Source of the DNA: an uncultured Bacteroidia bacterium
GTDB taxonomy: Bacteria; Bacteroidota; Bacteroidia; Bacteroidales; F082
Direction of reading: 5' to 3'
Assembly (NCBI GenBank): GCA_902791165.1
Contig: CADAVB010000012.1
Span: 1 to 55,259, forward strand
Length of the DNA: 55,259 nt
A program made the translations under genes and the position numbers. Shown here one piece after another: positions 40,107 through 49,327 of this stretch. The notes below the pieces were generated by a model. That model had not been told where the DNA came from, searched no databases, and saw only the letters and a list, made by a program, of their open reading frames with translations. Within the stretch, counting starts at the first letter, position 1. Each line of letters opens with the position of its first letter.

Positions 40107-42455
40107 TTAGTGGTTCACCACAACGCGCTGGTTGCTGACCGTGCCGTCGCTCTGGCGGATGTTGAAGAAATACACGCCGTTGCTGAATTGGCTCATGTTC
40201 ACATCAACGGAGGTGCCGTTGGCGGGAACGATGGCCACCATGGCGCCAAGCATGTCGTAAACCTTCACGCTTTCGATATTGCTGCCAGCCATCACGCGCA
40301 CGTTGCCGCTGGTGGGGTTGGGATAAATCTTGGCTTGTGAGGTGATTTCCGTAACGCTCAGCAGCTCGCCGTCGATTTCAACCAAGAAATTGATGGTTCC
40401 ACCGTCATAATTGACATTAACCGAAGTGCTGGCATAGCTTCTTTCTCCCGTATTGATGGGCGAAATGGTGAAATGGAATTCCTCGCCGGCTTCCACCATG
40501 GCGGGCAATTCAGCAGCCAGTTCGATGTTCAGGTAAGGTCCGCCTTCGCTGACGCCCTCGGTAATGGAGCTGATTTGGATGGGTGTCATTGTGCCGAGGT
40601 TGGCATTTTGGACCGACAAGTCGAGCGAAGGATTCTCGATGTCCAAGATGACATTGGACGAACCGACGACAACCAAGCCTTCGTCTTGCATGTCACTTCC
40701 AGGTGCAGCCACGCTCTTGACAGAAGTCTTTTCCTCGGCGTAGAGGGCCACAACGCCAACCACATAGAACACACCGGGTTCAGCATCAAACGAATAGGTG
40801 GTTTCGGTGGTGTTTTCGGCCACAAGCTCGTCATTGACATAGACGTTGTATCCGATGGGTTCGCCTTGGGCGGGAGCATCCCACGAAGCCGTCATCATGT
40901 TTCCTTCATTTTCAACCAAAGCGAGGTTCTCGACGGGATAAGGATGGATGTCGGAATAATCGTAGGCATAGTGGCTGTTGAAGATTTCCTTGGTGCCGTG
41001 GTTTTGCACCCAGATGGCCACTTCGAGGTCGCTCATTTCCTCGACGTGGGTTGCCGACAAGTCTTGGGTGAATTCCAGACGTTGCAGCTCACCGGCGACA
41101 AAGTCGATGGTTGAGCCTTGTGCGTTGGGCAACATCTTCATGAAGACATGGTGGAAAGTGGTTTCGCCGTTGCTTCCAACATTGCCGTGGGTTTCCTTTT
41201 CATTGACGGACACATAGATGCGGGCGTTGACATTGATGTATGGCATCACATCGGCCACGATGGAGATGGTGTTGCCGTCAACCGTGAAGGAGCCTCTGAC
41301 GTCCATGAAGGACGGGATTTCGGCATGTTGGTTGAATTGGTTTTGGACACCGCCGAAATTCAACGATTCTGCGTCGAGGAAAGCCAAAGGAACGGCATTG
41401 ACGCTATAGTAATCGCGGCGCGTTCCGCCTTCTGCGGTGTAATACGGGTCGCCGTTGCCAGGCCAGTTCATCTGGTACTTGGTGTAGGTGTATCGGCCTT
41501 GGTTGTTGTTGCAGAAATTGTTCATCGTAACGTTAGGTTGCACGCACGGGCCGCAAGTCGATGACGAGAAATGCTCGATCATGGGTGTCCTTTCGGTCGT
41601 ACTATAGGCCACGCTAACGGCTTTTGAAAGGGTGTTGTTGTTGGCGTTGTTGTCTGTTTCGCCATTGACTAAATTGATGCTGTAGCTGACATTGTAGCTT
41701 CCAGGCGTCAGCAAAGTGGGAGCCGTGAAGTTCAGGTTCGTGGTGCCGAGGGAAGCGATGTTGGTCGAGAAGGTTTCGGTAACAGGTTCCATGCCTTCCA
41801 CTTGGTAGGTGGCTTCGACGGAGGTCACGGAGGCGGTGCCATAGTTGAAGACCTTTATGCCAAAATTGGTCTCACCGTTGCCGATGTATGGGGGAAGCAA
41901 GGCTGCCTCAAGGCCGAGGTCGAGTTCTTCGAGCGTGAAGATCTTGATGTCGTCAAAGAACCAGTCGTTGATGTTGTAGCTGCTGCCGCTGAAGTAGATG
42001 CAGAACTTCACATTGGCCTGGCCCATGTCGGGCGTGTTGATCGTTTGGCTCACCGAATATGCGTTGTTGGCGCTGTAGCCTTGGCTCCAACCAGTGTTCC
42101 AAGTGGTGCCGCCGTCGGATGAGGTAGCCACGCCGATGGTGTTGGAGCCTTGATAGTTGTCCAAAGCGTGCTTGAACGAGAACACGACGCTGCTAACGCC
42201 CGTCAAGTCGATAGCGGGTGAAACCAGGCGTGTCGTTCCAGAGAATTGTGGACTCCATGAGAGGTGCATCTCGTTGGCCTCGCCACCGGCGTTGTTGGTG
42301 GTCGATACCGACCAGTTGTTAGGTTGTCCGTTGATGGTCCAGCCGGCAGGCATTGTGGCGCCATCGAAGGATTCTTGCAGCAAAACCGCGCGGTTTTGCG
42401 CCATGGTTGCCGTCGCAAAAAGGAGGGCAAACGCGAAAAGTAAGGTTTTCTTCAT
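40107..42455 (-). CDS. Omp28-related T9SS surface protein
   Basis: 782 residues with a signal peptide (LLFAFALLFATATMAQ). Residues 25-175 form a MAM/choice-of-anchor-J-like jelly roll (LLQESFDGATMPAGW...WFFDDIKIF), followed by Ig-like domains and an Omp28 thioredoxin-like segment (MIEHFSSSTCGPCVQPN with CxxC, about residues 295-400). A fibronectin-like domain follows (about 530-590), and a type A sorting domain closes it (YPNPTSGNV, YDMLGAMV, GVYFFNI, VVVNH). Expected on the cell surface via T9SS. Promoter box TATTTTTG at 42496-42503 on the minus strand. Confidence 0.82.
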   Translation of the reverse strand: MKKTLLFAFALLFATATMAQNRAVLLQESFDGATMPAGWTINGQPNNWSVSTTNNAGGEANEMHLSWSPQFSGTTRLVSPAIDLTGVSSVVFSFKHALDNYQGSNTIGVATSSDGGTTWNTGWSQGYSANNAYSVSQTINTPDMGQANVKFCIYFSGSSYNINDWFFDDIKIFTLEELDLGLEAALLPPYIGNGETNFGIKVFNYGTASVTSVEATYQVEGMEPVTETFSTNIASLGTTNLNFTAPTLLTPGSYNVSYSINLVNGETDNNANNNTLSKAVSVAYSTTERTPMIEHFSSSTCGPCVQPNVTMNNFCNNNQGRYTYTKYQMNWPGNGDPYYTAEGGTRRDYYSVNAVPLAFLDAESLNFGGVQNQFNQHAEIPSFMDVRGSFTVDGNTISIVADVMPYINVNARIYVSVNEKETHGNVGSNGETTFHHVFMKMLPNAQGSTIDFVAGELQRLEFTQDLSATHVEEMSDLEVAIWVQNHGTKEIFNSHYAYDYSDIHPYPVENLALVENEGNMMTASWDAPAQGEPIGYNVYVNDELVAENTTETTYSFDAEPGVFYVVGVVALYAEEKTSVKSVAAPGSDMQDEGLVVVGSSNVILDIENPSLDLSVQNANLGTMTPIQISSITEGVSEGGPYLNIELAAELPAMVEAGEEFHFTISPINTGERSYASTSVNVNYDGGTINFLVEIDGELLSVTEITSQAKIYPNPTSGNVRVMAGSNIESVKVYDMLGAMVAIVPANGTSVDVNMSQFSNGVYFFNIRQSDGTVSNQRVVVNH

Positions 42456-42495
42456 AGTGATGATTTTTTAAGATGGTTTCTAAATGTTTCGGGCG

Positions 42496-42503
42496 CAAAA
42501 ATA
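42496..42503 (-). promoter_or_regulatory. -7 promoter box of the Omp28-like gene
   Basis: TATTTTTG on the minus strand, 40 bases before the ATG at 42455. Confidence 0.55.
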
Positions 42504-42547
42504 GGAATATTTTTGGAAGAAAGAAACATTTGTGCAAAAAAATGTCG

Positions 42548-43450
42548 TCAAACCAAAATCAACACCCCGTAAACCAAAACCAACAGGAACGTGTTTCTGA
42601 CCTGCTGACCCAAAAACGGGTCGAGCAGCTCGTGATTCGTCGTTTTAATAGCGATTAAGTCCTTGACAAACAGAGGCAAAAGCAACATAAAAAGGTAGGA
42701 ATACCACGGTGCATGGTGCAAGACGAGATAAACGGCAAGGCAGACAAAGGCCCCGCCGATAAGCAAGCAATGGTAAACGAAAGCCTTTTTCAGCCCGATT
42801 CTCACCACGAGGCTGTTTTTGCCCGAGGTGCGGTCGTTCTCGATGTCGCGCATGTTGTTGATATTGAGCACGGCGTTGGAGAGGAAGCCCATCGCGCTGG
42901 CGGGCAACAGAACGCTGAAATCAAGGATGGGTGTGGCCAAAAAATAGGTTCCTGCCACGGCTGCCCAGCCAAAGAAAAGGAAGCAGAACAAGTCGCCGAG
43001 GCCGCGATAGCCGTAAGGTCGCTTGCCCAAGGTGTAAAACAAGGCTGCCAAAATCGCGCCGATACCCAAAGCGGAAAAGGCAATCACCATACCCCACGAA
43101 GCACGGGCAAACAGCACCGTGAGCAGCAACAATCCGCCCGAGGCAAGACACAAGAGCGTTGCAACGGCGATGCCGCGTTTCATCTCCTTTTCAGTGATTT
43201 CGCCGCTTTGCATCTCGCGCTGCGGACCCACACGGTTTGCGCCATCAACGCCGCTCTTGAAGTCGCCGTAGTCGTTGGCGAGGTTGCAAAGCACTTGGAG
43301 CAGTATGGCTGTGAGAGCCGCGAAAAGGATAGGCCCAGGGTAAAAGAACTTGGTTTGGGCAGCCAAGAAAGCGCCCAACAGCACGCCTGAAAAAGAGAGC
43401 AGCACCGTCCGAAGCCGGGCTGCTTTTATCCAAGTTTTCAACTTTGCCAT
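42548..43450 (-). CDS. menA: 1,4-dihydroxy-2-naphthoate polyprenyltransferase
   Basis: A 300-residue integral membrane prenyltransferase (UbiA superfamily) that attaches the polyprenyl tail in menaquinone synthesis. Both Asp-rich motifs are present: NLANDYGDFKSGVD and NMRDIENDRTSGKNSL. About eight to nine membrane helices are evident. The motif detail (GANRVGPQREMQSGEI) fits MenA rather than UbiA. Menaquinone supports anaerobic fumarate respiration in Bacteroidetes. A REP-like hairpin separates it from the helicase gene. Confidence 0.9.
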   Translation of the reverse strand: MAKLKTWIKAARLRTVLLSFSGVLLGAFLAAQTKFFYPGPILFAALTAILLQVLCNLANDYGDFKSGVDGANRVGPQREMQSGEITEKEMKRGIAVATLLCLASGGLLLLTVLFARASWGMVIAFSALGIGAILAALFYTLGKRPYGYRGLGDLFCFLFFGWAAVAGTYFLATPILDFSVLLPASAMGFLSNAVLNINNMRDIENDRTSGKNSLVVRIGLKKAFVYHCLLIGGAFVCLAVYLVLHHAPWYSYLFMLLLPLFVKDLIAIKTTNHELLDPFLGQQVRNTFLLVLVYGVLILV

Positions 43451-43497
43451 AGTTTGTTTTTTTGTTGTTTTGCGTCATTGACTACGTCGAATCTTCG

Positions 43498-43564
43498 ATT
43501 TGCGAGCGTAGCGAAGCAATCCATAGCTTATTTCTGGATTGCTTCGTCGTTCCTCCTCGCAAAG
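43498..43564. repeat. REP-like hairpin element (GCGAAGCAATCC type)
   Basis: Outer arms TTTGCGAG (43499-43506)/CTCGCAAA (43556-43563) and inner arms CGAAGCAATCCA (43512-43523)/TGGATTGCTTCG (43535-43546). It fills the 135-bp gap between the helicase and menA genes and recurs, truncated by the window end, at 55213-55240. Confidence 0.8.
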
Positions 43565-43585
43565 ACGCGAAGCGTCACTAATAAA

Positions 43586-45676
43586 CTATCTCCTACGGCC
43601 TCCGCCACGGCGTTTCGGCGAGTAATAATCATCGTCATAGCGGCTGCCGCCACGGGTGCCACGGCCAGAGCCTCTCGACGAGGAATGTCCGCCACCGCGC
43701 GAGCCACCGCCGCTTCTCGAACCGCCACGGCTGCTGCCAAAACCGCGCTCGGCATTGCGCTCCTTGCGGCTCGGACGGTCGTCGTCGTCGAAGAAGACGT
43801 CGATGTCGTCCAAGCGGTCTTTCCAGTCGGGGTCGAGCCATTCGCGCCCGTCGCGCGAGCGTTCCGACTTATAGAACGGCTTGTCATCGTCGAAGTCCTT
43901 CTTTTTCTTCGACTTTTTCTCAAAGAAGTCGTCGCGTTTTTCGCGTCGTCCGCCACGGTCGCGGTCGCGGAAGTCGTCGCGGTCGCGGCGTTCTTTGCGT
44001 TCCTTGCGTCCGCCAAAGTCTTTCTTCTCGCCACCGGCTTTGCGGTCGGGCTGTTCCTTGGCCACTTCCACGATGATGCCACGCGGGTTGCTGCGCGGGT
44101 CAGCGAAACTTTCGAGGATAAGCGGCACGAAGCTTTCTTCCACGTCCACATATGAATAGTCGCCGAACAGGTCGATGCGCCCGATGGGGATGTTCTTGGT
44201 GCGCGTTACGTCGTTGATTTTGACGATAATCTTTTGCGGCAGGATGTGGTCGTTTTTGCCCATGCCGAAATAGAGGCGCTTCATGGTTTCGTCCTGATGG
44301 TCGCGTTCCTTCTTGCGTTCTTTCTTGTCTTTCTTTTCGTCATGCTCATCCACATTGAGGTCGATGGCATCCTTGTAATAGTCGAGGAAGCGGTTGAAGT
44401 TGAGCGCCACCATGCGGGTGATGAGTTCTTCGCGGCTCATCCATTCCAATTTGCGGATGATGACGGGCAGGTAGTCGTCGATGTCCTCGCGATTAATATC
44501 GACGTGCTCGATGCGGTCGATGTGGTTAAAGAGCTGTTTTTCGCACACTTCCTTGCCGGTGGGGATGATGGCTTTCTCGAAAGGACGTCCCACGATTTTC
44601 TCGATGCGCTTGATTTTGCTCTTTTCGCGCAGGTTGATGAGGCTGATGCAGATGCCGCGTTGCGAGGCGCGACCCGTGCGGCCCGAGCGGTGCACGTAGG
44701 TTTCGATGTCGTCGGGAAGGTTGTAATTAATAATGTGTGTCAGCTCCTTCACGTCGATGCCGCGTGCGGCCACGTCGGTGGCCACGAGCAGTTGCAGCGA
44801 GCGCTTGCGGAAGTGGTCCATCACGTTGTCGCGCATGGCCTGCGAAAGGTCGCCGTGCAAGGCGGCGGCGTTGTAGCCGTCTTGAATCAGGTTGTCGGCA
44901 ATCTCTTGTGTTTCGAGCTTGGTGCGGCAGAAGATGATACCATAAATCGACGGCGTGTAGTCGATGATGCGCTTGAGGACGGCAAAGCGGTCCTTGGCGG
45001 CCATCATATAGTACTTGTGATCGACATTAACGGTTCCAGAGTTACGTTCGCCTACAGAAACCTTCACGGGGTCGGTCATGTAGTTTTTGAGGATGGCTTC
45101 CACCTCTTTCGGCATGGTGGCCGAGAAGAGCATGGTGTTGCGGCCTTCTTTGGGCATGTATTCAAGGATGTCATCGACTTCCTCTTGGAAGCCCATGTTG
45201 AGCATTTCGTCGGCTTCGTCGAGCACCATGGTTTTCACGTTGCTGAAATCGACACGGTTGCGGCGAATCATATCGCGCAGGCGGCCAGGTGTGGCCACAA
45301 TCACTTGCGGCTTTTTGGCCAAGTCCTTGAACTGCATTTCGATGCTGGCGCCGCCATAGACGGGCACAATTAGGATTTCTGGAATATACTTGGCATAGTT
45401 ACGCAAGTCGCGGGTAATCTGCATACAAAGTTCGCGCGTCGGACAAAGAATCAAAGCTTGGACGCAACGTTGCGTTTCGTCGATTTTGTTCAACAACGGC
45501 AAACCAAAAGCGGCTGTCTTACCCGTTCCCGTCTGTGCAAGACCCACAAAGTCAATATCTTGCTCTAAAAGTACAGGAATGGTCTTCTCCTGTATCGGCA
45601 TAGGATTCTCAAACCCCAGCTCCTTAATAGCCTTCAACAGAGCGGGATTCAATCCAAAATCGGTAAATTGTGACAT
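43586..45676 (-). CDS. DEAD-box RNA helicase with DbpA-like RNA-binding domain and RG-rich tail
   Basis: 696 residues from the ATG at 45676. All helicase motifs are visible: the Q motif region (FTDFGLNPALLKAI, PMPIQEKTIP), AQTGTGKT, PTRELC, DEADEML, SATMP, ATDVAARGID and HRSGRTGR. A DbpA-type RRM (about 480-560; FGMGKNDHILPQKIIVKINDV) and a long basic Arg/Gly/Asp/Ser-rich tail (560-696) follow. This is the CsdA/DeaD layout; such enzymes unwind RNA in ribosome assembly and at low temperature. Promoter box TACTTTTG at 45710-45717 on the minus strand. Confidence 0.92.
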   Translation of the reverse strand: MSQFTDFGLNPALLKAIKELGFENPMPIQEKTIPVLLEQDIDFVGLAQTGTGKTAAFGLPLLNKIDETQRCVQALILCPTRELCMQITRDLRNYAKYIPEILIVPVYGGASIEMQFKDLAKKPQVIVATPGRLRDMIRRNRVDFSNVKTMVLDEADEMLNMGFQEEVDDILEYMPKEGRNTMLFSATMPKEVEAILKNYMTDPVKVSVGERNSGTVNVDHKYYMMAAKDRFAVLKRIIDYTPSIYGIIFCRTKLETQEIADNLIQDGYNAAALHGDLSQAMRDNVMDHFRKRSLQLLVATDVAARGIDVKELTHIINYNLPDDIETYVHRSGRTGRASQRGICISLINLREKSKIKRIEKIVGRPFEKAIIPTGKEVCEKQLFNHIDRIEHVDINREDIDDYLPVIIRKLEWMSREELITRMVALNFNRFLDYYKDAIDLNVDEHDEKKDKKERKKERDHQDETMKRLYFGMGKNDHILPQKIIVKINDVTRTKNIPIGRIDLFGDYSYVDVEESFVPLILESFADPRSNPRGIIVEVAKEQPDRKAGGEKKDFGGRKERKERRDRDDFRDRDRGGRREKRDDFFEKKSKKKKDFDDDKPFYKSERSRDGREWLDPDWKDRLDDIDVFFDDDDRPSRKERNAERGFGSSRGGSRSGGGSRGGGHSSSRGSGRGTRGGSRYDDDYYSPKRRGGGRRR

Positions 45677-45709
45677 GAAATGGTTTTGTTTTAGTGTAAT
45701 AAAGTGCGG

Positions 45710-45717
45710 CAAAAGTA
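45710..45717 (-). promoter_or_regulatory. -7 promoter box of the helicase gene
   Basis: TACTTTTG on the minus strand, 33 bases before the ATG at 45676. Confidence 0.55.
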
Positions 45718-45791
45718 ATAATTATTAGCCAATTAGATGGAATAAATGTTCTTTTTGGCAAAAAAAGGCGGTGCAAATGATGTTTTTTTGC

Positions 45792-45799
45792 TAATTTTG
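45792..45799 (+). promoter_or_regulatory. -7 promoter box of the serine hydrolase gene
   Basis: TAATTTTG ends only 10 bases before the ATG at 45810, so the leader would be just a few bases. Confidence 0.55.
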
Positions 45800-45809
45800 C
45801 TTTTTGATT

Positions 45810-47000
45810 ATGAAACGCAGGACCTTTCTTATAGGATTTGTTTTGGTGTTCTCGTTCATGCTCTTTTTCTGCGGAAGAAGATGCGGTCGCACTCATGTGC
45901 AGGTCAATGTGGACAGTCTGTTTTACGACTTGGGCAAGGAACGGTTGGCGCAATGTGCCAAGCGGGCCGACGCGGTCTTCACGGCATGGGAACGCAACGG
46001 TTTTAACGGCGTGGTGCTTTTTGCCGAGCAGGACCAAATCGTTTATGAAAAGGCTTTCGGTTTTCGCGATTTGAACAAACGCCAAAAAGACTCGCTGCGC
46101 ATTGACGATGCTTTCCAGCTCTCGTCCGACTCGAAGATGTTCACTGCCACTGCGGTCATGCTTTTGCAGGCCGAAGGCAAACTCGACTACGATGACGATG
46201 TGCGCCAATACATTCCAGAATTGCCCTACGAAGGCATTACGGTACGCCAATTGCTGCATCACCGATCCGGCTTGCCGCGCTACGACGCTATGGCCGACAA
46301 GCATTGGCCCGACCGCAAAAAGCCTTTCTCCAACGAAGCTTTGGTCAAGATGCTTGTGGAGCGAAAGCCCGAGCCTTACGGTGCGCCCAATGCCACTTTC
46401 TTTTACAACAACATCAACTATGCACTATTGGCCACCGTGGTGGAACGCGCCACAGGGCAGCATTTCGAGGACTTCATGCGCGAGCGCATCTTCGAGCCAT
46501 TGGGCATGGAGCAATCCTACATTTATTCCATGCGCGACGATGCGACGGTGTCGCTTTATATGCCCACCGACGTGCACGGCCACGATGTGTATCGCGGCGG
46601 CCCAGTGAAGGCACAAAACGACTACCTTAACGGCGTGATGGGCGACAAAATCATGTTTTCGACCGTCGGCGACCTTTGGAAATTCAACCAAGCCATAGAC
46701 GCACACATTTTGCTGCCTGATAGCTTGCAAGTCGAAGCCTTCAAGCCAGGGTCGGCGGAGTGGAAAAACAACGAAAATTACGGCTTCGGATGGCGTATGA
46801 GTTTAGACCACCCCGACATGTATTTTCATTTCGGATGGTGGAAAGGCTACCGTAGCGTGGTGGTTCGCGACGAAGTGCACCAGCGTTTTTTGGCCGTATT
46901 GGGCAATACAACCTACAATCTGCCTCCCGATGCCATGTGGGAGTTTGTGAGCGACACAAGCCTTTGCTTGCCCGCCTCCGAGCCTTGGCCGATGCAGTAG
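45810..47000 (+). CDS. Serine beta-lactamase/penicillin-binding-type hydrolase
   Basis: 396 residues from the ATG at 45810. A single N-terminal membrane segment (TFLIGFVLVFSFMLFFC) precedes a class C/PBP4*-like serine hydrolase domain: the nucleophile motif SDSK (SxxK) in QLSSDSKMFTA, YNN (YxN) in FFYNNINYALLA, and HRSGLP. Members are esterases, D-aminopeptidases or DD-peptidases as often as beta-lactamases, so antibiotic resistance should not be assumed. It is convergent with the response regulator, with two bases between stop codons. Confidence 0.82.
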   Translation: MKRRTFLIGFVLVFSFMLFFCGRRCGRTHVQVNVDSLFYDLGKERLAQCAKRADAVFTAWERNGFNGVVLFAEQDQIVYEKAFGFRDLNKRQKDSLRIDDAFQLSSDSKMFTATAVMLLQAEGKLDYDDDVRQYIPELPYEGITVRQLLHHRSGLPRYDAMADKHWPDRKKPFSNEALVKMLVERKPEPYGAPNATFFYNNINYALLATVVERATGQHFEDFMRERIFEPLGMEQSYIYSMRDDATVSLYMPTDVHGHDVYRGGPVKAQNDYLNGVMGDKIMFSTVGDLWKFNQAIDAHILLPDSLQVEAFKPGSAEWKNNENYGFGWRMSLDHPDMYFHFGWWKGYRSVVVRDEVHQRFLAVLGNTTYNLPPDAMWEFVSDTSLCLPASEPWPMQ

Positions 47001-47002
47001 CT

Positions 47003-47686
47003 TTATTTCAATACCAACTTGAAACCCACACCATGCACATTCAGGATGTCCACGTTCGGGTCTTCCTTGAAATACTTGCGCAGTTTGGTGATATAAACGT
47101 CCATCGAGCGGGCGTTCAGGTAGTTTTCCTCCTCCCAAATGGTTTTCAAAGCCTTGGAGCGTTGCAAGGTGTTGCCCATGTTTTCGCAAAGCATGAGAAG
47201 CAGGTCGGCCTCCTTGGAAGTCAGCTTCTTCACCTCGTTACCCTTGGTGAGCAAATGACGTGGCGCATCGAAAACGAAGTCACCCAAATGGAATACCGAT
47301 GTTTGCGAAGAAGGCATCGAACAGCGACGATGGATGGCTTTCACACGCATCAGCAATTCGTCCATACTGAAGGGCTTGGTGACATAATCATCGGCTCCAA
47401 TCTTGAATGCGTCCAAAATGGTTTCTTGGTCTTTCTTCGCCGAAAGAAACACAATCGGCATGGAGGGTTGCAAAGTTTTAATCTGTTTTGCCAAAGTCAG
47501 ACCGTCCATTACGGGCATCATTATATCAGTAATGCACAGGTCGAAAGGGCTGGCTCCCAAAGCTTGTAAGGCTTCTTCCCCATTGGAACAAATGGTGGTG
47601 GAAAATCCTTTTGAATCAAAAAAAGCCTTCAAAATCATGCCCAAAGGCTTATCGTCTTCGGCTAATAATAATTTAACGTGTTGCAT
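47003..47686 (-). CDS. OmpR/RprY-type response regulator
   Basis: 227 residues from the ATG at 47686. The receiver domain (1-120) has the acidic pocket (LAEDD), the phospho-acceptor Asp in CITDIMMPVMDG and the Lys in DDYVTKPFSMDEL; the C-terminal winged helix (130-227) ends RKYFKEDPNVDILNVHGVGFKLVL. It resembles RprY of Bacteroides. No histidine kinase lies in the window, so it is an orphan here. Confidence 0.88.
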   Translation of the reverse strand: MQHVKLLLAEDDKPLGMILKAFFDSKGFSTTICSNGEEALQALGASPFDLCITDIMMPVMDGLTLAKQIKTLQPSMPIVFLSAKKDQETILDAFKIGADDYVTKPFSMDELLMRVKAIHRRCSMPSSQTSVFHLGDFVFDAPRHLLTKGNEVKKLTSKEADLLLMLCENMGNTLQRSKALKTIWEEENYLNARSMDVYITKLRKYFKEDPNVDILNVHGVGFKLVLK

Positions 47687-47876
47687 GTTAAAGTCGTTAT
47701 AATTCGGTTTGTTAGTTCCAGAATGAAACGGACGCCCCGCTGAAAAATTGTGCAAAGAAAAGAATAAAATTCCAAATGAGCAAAAATAGATGAAGATGAT
47801 TCAAAAGAAGGTGAATTTTTAGGCCACCCTGTATGTTTTTTGTTTATCTTCGCGGCATGTTCAAAAATCCATCAAC

Positions 47877-49208
47877 ATGAAATTAGACCTTTCACACACC
47901 AATCCGTTCCTTGACAATGCTGTTGTCAAAGATTTAGAATCAAGAATACCAGATACTTACAAAGCTGTTTTCGACAAGACCGGCGCGGGCAACGACTTCC
48001 TCGGTTGGGTCAATTTGCCCTCCGAAATCAGCGACGACTTTTTGGCCGACATCGAGCAAACGGCAGCTGCATTGCGCAAAAAGTCCGACATTTTTGTCGT
48101 CGTCGGCATCGGCGGCTCCTATCTCGGTGCGCGTGCCGTTATCGAAGCTTTGCAAAACCACTTTGCGCCGCTCACGGGCGAAAAACCGCTCATCGTCTAT
48201 GCCGGCCACAATATGAGTGAAGATTATCTTGTTGATTTGCTGAACGTTCTCGACAAGAAGGACTATTCCTTGGCCGTCATCTCCAAGTCGGGCACCACCA
48301 CCGAGCCGGCCATAGCCTTCCGCATCCTCAAGCAACACATTATTAATAAATATGGCGAACAGGAAGCCGCCTCGCGCATCGTGGCCATCACCGACAAGGC
48401 CAAAGGCGCACTGAAGCAATTAGCCAATGTGAAGGGCTACAAGACCTACATCGTCCCCGACGACGTGGGAGGTCGCTTCTCCGTCTTGACTCCTGTGGGC
48501 TTGCTGCCCATTGCCGTGGCGGGCATCGACATCCGCGTTTTGGTGAAAGGTGCCGTCGAGATGGAAAAACTATGCAAGTCCAACCCGACGATGGACAATC
48601 CCGTTTCGCAATACGCCGTGGTGCGCCACGCCTTGTATCTCAAGGGTCTGACCAATGAAATCATGGTGAATTACGAGCCGCGTTTGGTGTTTTTCAGCGA
48701 ATGGTGGAAGCAGCTTTACGGCGAAAGCCACGGCAAGCAGCACAAAGGCATCTTCCCCGCTTCGGTCACATTCAGCACCGACCTCCATTCTATGGGACAG
48801 TACATCCAGGACGGTCTGCGCAACCTCTTCGAGACCGTGATTTCCGTTGAAAACGCTAACCACGAGCTGCGCGTCCCCACCGAAGCCGACGACCTCGACC
48901 AGCTGAACTACATCGCTGGGAAGCGCATTTCTGAAGTCAATCACAAGGCGGAACTCGGCACCGTGCTCGCCCACGAGGACGGCGGCGTGCCCAACATCCG
49001 CATCGTCATCCCCGAAATCTCGGCCCATGTGCTTGGCGAACTAATTTACTTCTTCGAGATGGCCTGCGCCCTCAGCGGCTACATGTTAGAAGTCAATCCC
49101 TTCGACCAGCCCGGCGTGGAGGCCTACAAGAAAAACATGTTCGCCCTGCTTGGCAAGAAAGGCTTCGAGGAGCGGACTGCTGAATTGAAAAAGCGGTTGA
49201 AATTGTGA
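47877..49208 (+). CDS. pgi: Glucose-6-phosphate isomerase
   Basis: 443 residues, the short Bacteroidetes/Firmicutes form. It interconverts glucose 6-phosphate and fructose 6-phosphate in glycolysis. The sugar-phosphate motif SKSGTTTEPAIAFR, the DDVGGRFSVLTPVGLLP block, the catalytic Glu region (HGKQHKGIFPAS, YIQDGLRNLFETV) and the closing HKAELGTVLAHEDGGVPN are all clear. Complete from ATG to stop. A strong inverted repeat follows at 49241-49287. Confidence 0.95.
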   Translation: MKLDLSHTNPFLDNAVVKDLESRIPDTYKAVFDKTGAGNDFLGWVNLPSEISDDFLADIEQTAAALRKKSDIFVVVGIGGSYLGARAVIEALQNHFAPLTGEKPLIVYAGHNMSEDYLVDLLNVLDKKDYSLAVISKSGTTTEPAIAFRILKQHIINKYGEQEAASRIVAITDKAKGALKQLANVKGYKTYIVPDDVGGRFSVLTPVGLLPIAVAGIDIRVLVKGAVEMEKLCKSNPTMDNPVSQYAVVRHALYLKGLTNEIMVNYEPRLVFFSEWWKQLYGESHGKQHKGIFPASVTFSTDLHSMGQYIQDGLRNLFETVISVENANHELRVPTEADDLDQLNYIAGKRISEVNHKAELGTVLAHEDGGVPNIRIVIPEISAHVLGELIYFFEMACALSGYMLEVNPFDQPGVEAYKKNMFALLGKKGFEERTAELKKRLKL

Positions 49209-49213
49209 GTTAT

Positions 49214-49287
49214 AGCGGTTTATACCGCATAAAATTACCGTATAGCGCGCCGTAACGCATTTTTTTTTCGAGTTACGGCGGGCTATA
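49214..49287. repeat. Nested inverted repeats downstream of pgi
   Basis: GCGGT/ACCGC (49215-49228) is followed by a 16-bp inverted repeat with one mismatch: TATAGCGCGCCGTAAC (49241-49256) and GTTACGGCGGGCTATA (49272-49287), with nine T in the loop. It may end the pgi transcript or be an interspersed palindromic repeat; it lies immediately before the -7 box of the next gene. Confidence 0.7.
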
Positions 49288-49300
49288 TAGTAAATTTGAT

Positions 49301-49308
49301 TATTTTTG
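49301..49308 (+). promoter_or_regulatory. -7 promoter box of the barrel protein gene
   Basis: TATTTTTG ends 20 bases before the ATG at 49328. Confidence 0.6.
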
Positions 49309-49327
49309 CCCCGTAAACACAAATAAT

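Noticed and set aside
45810-47000. Antibiotic-resistance beta-lactamase
   Set aside because: SxxK and YxN are present, but the family is dominated by esterases and peptidases and nothing here indicates a resistance role.
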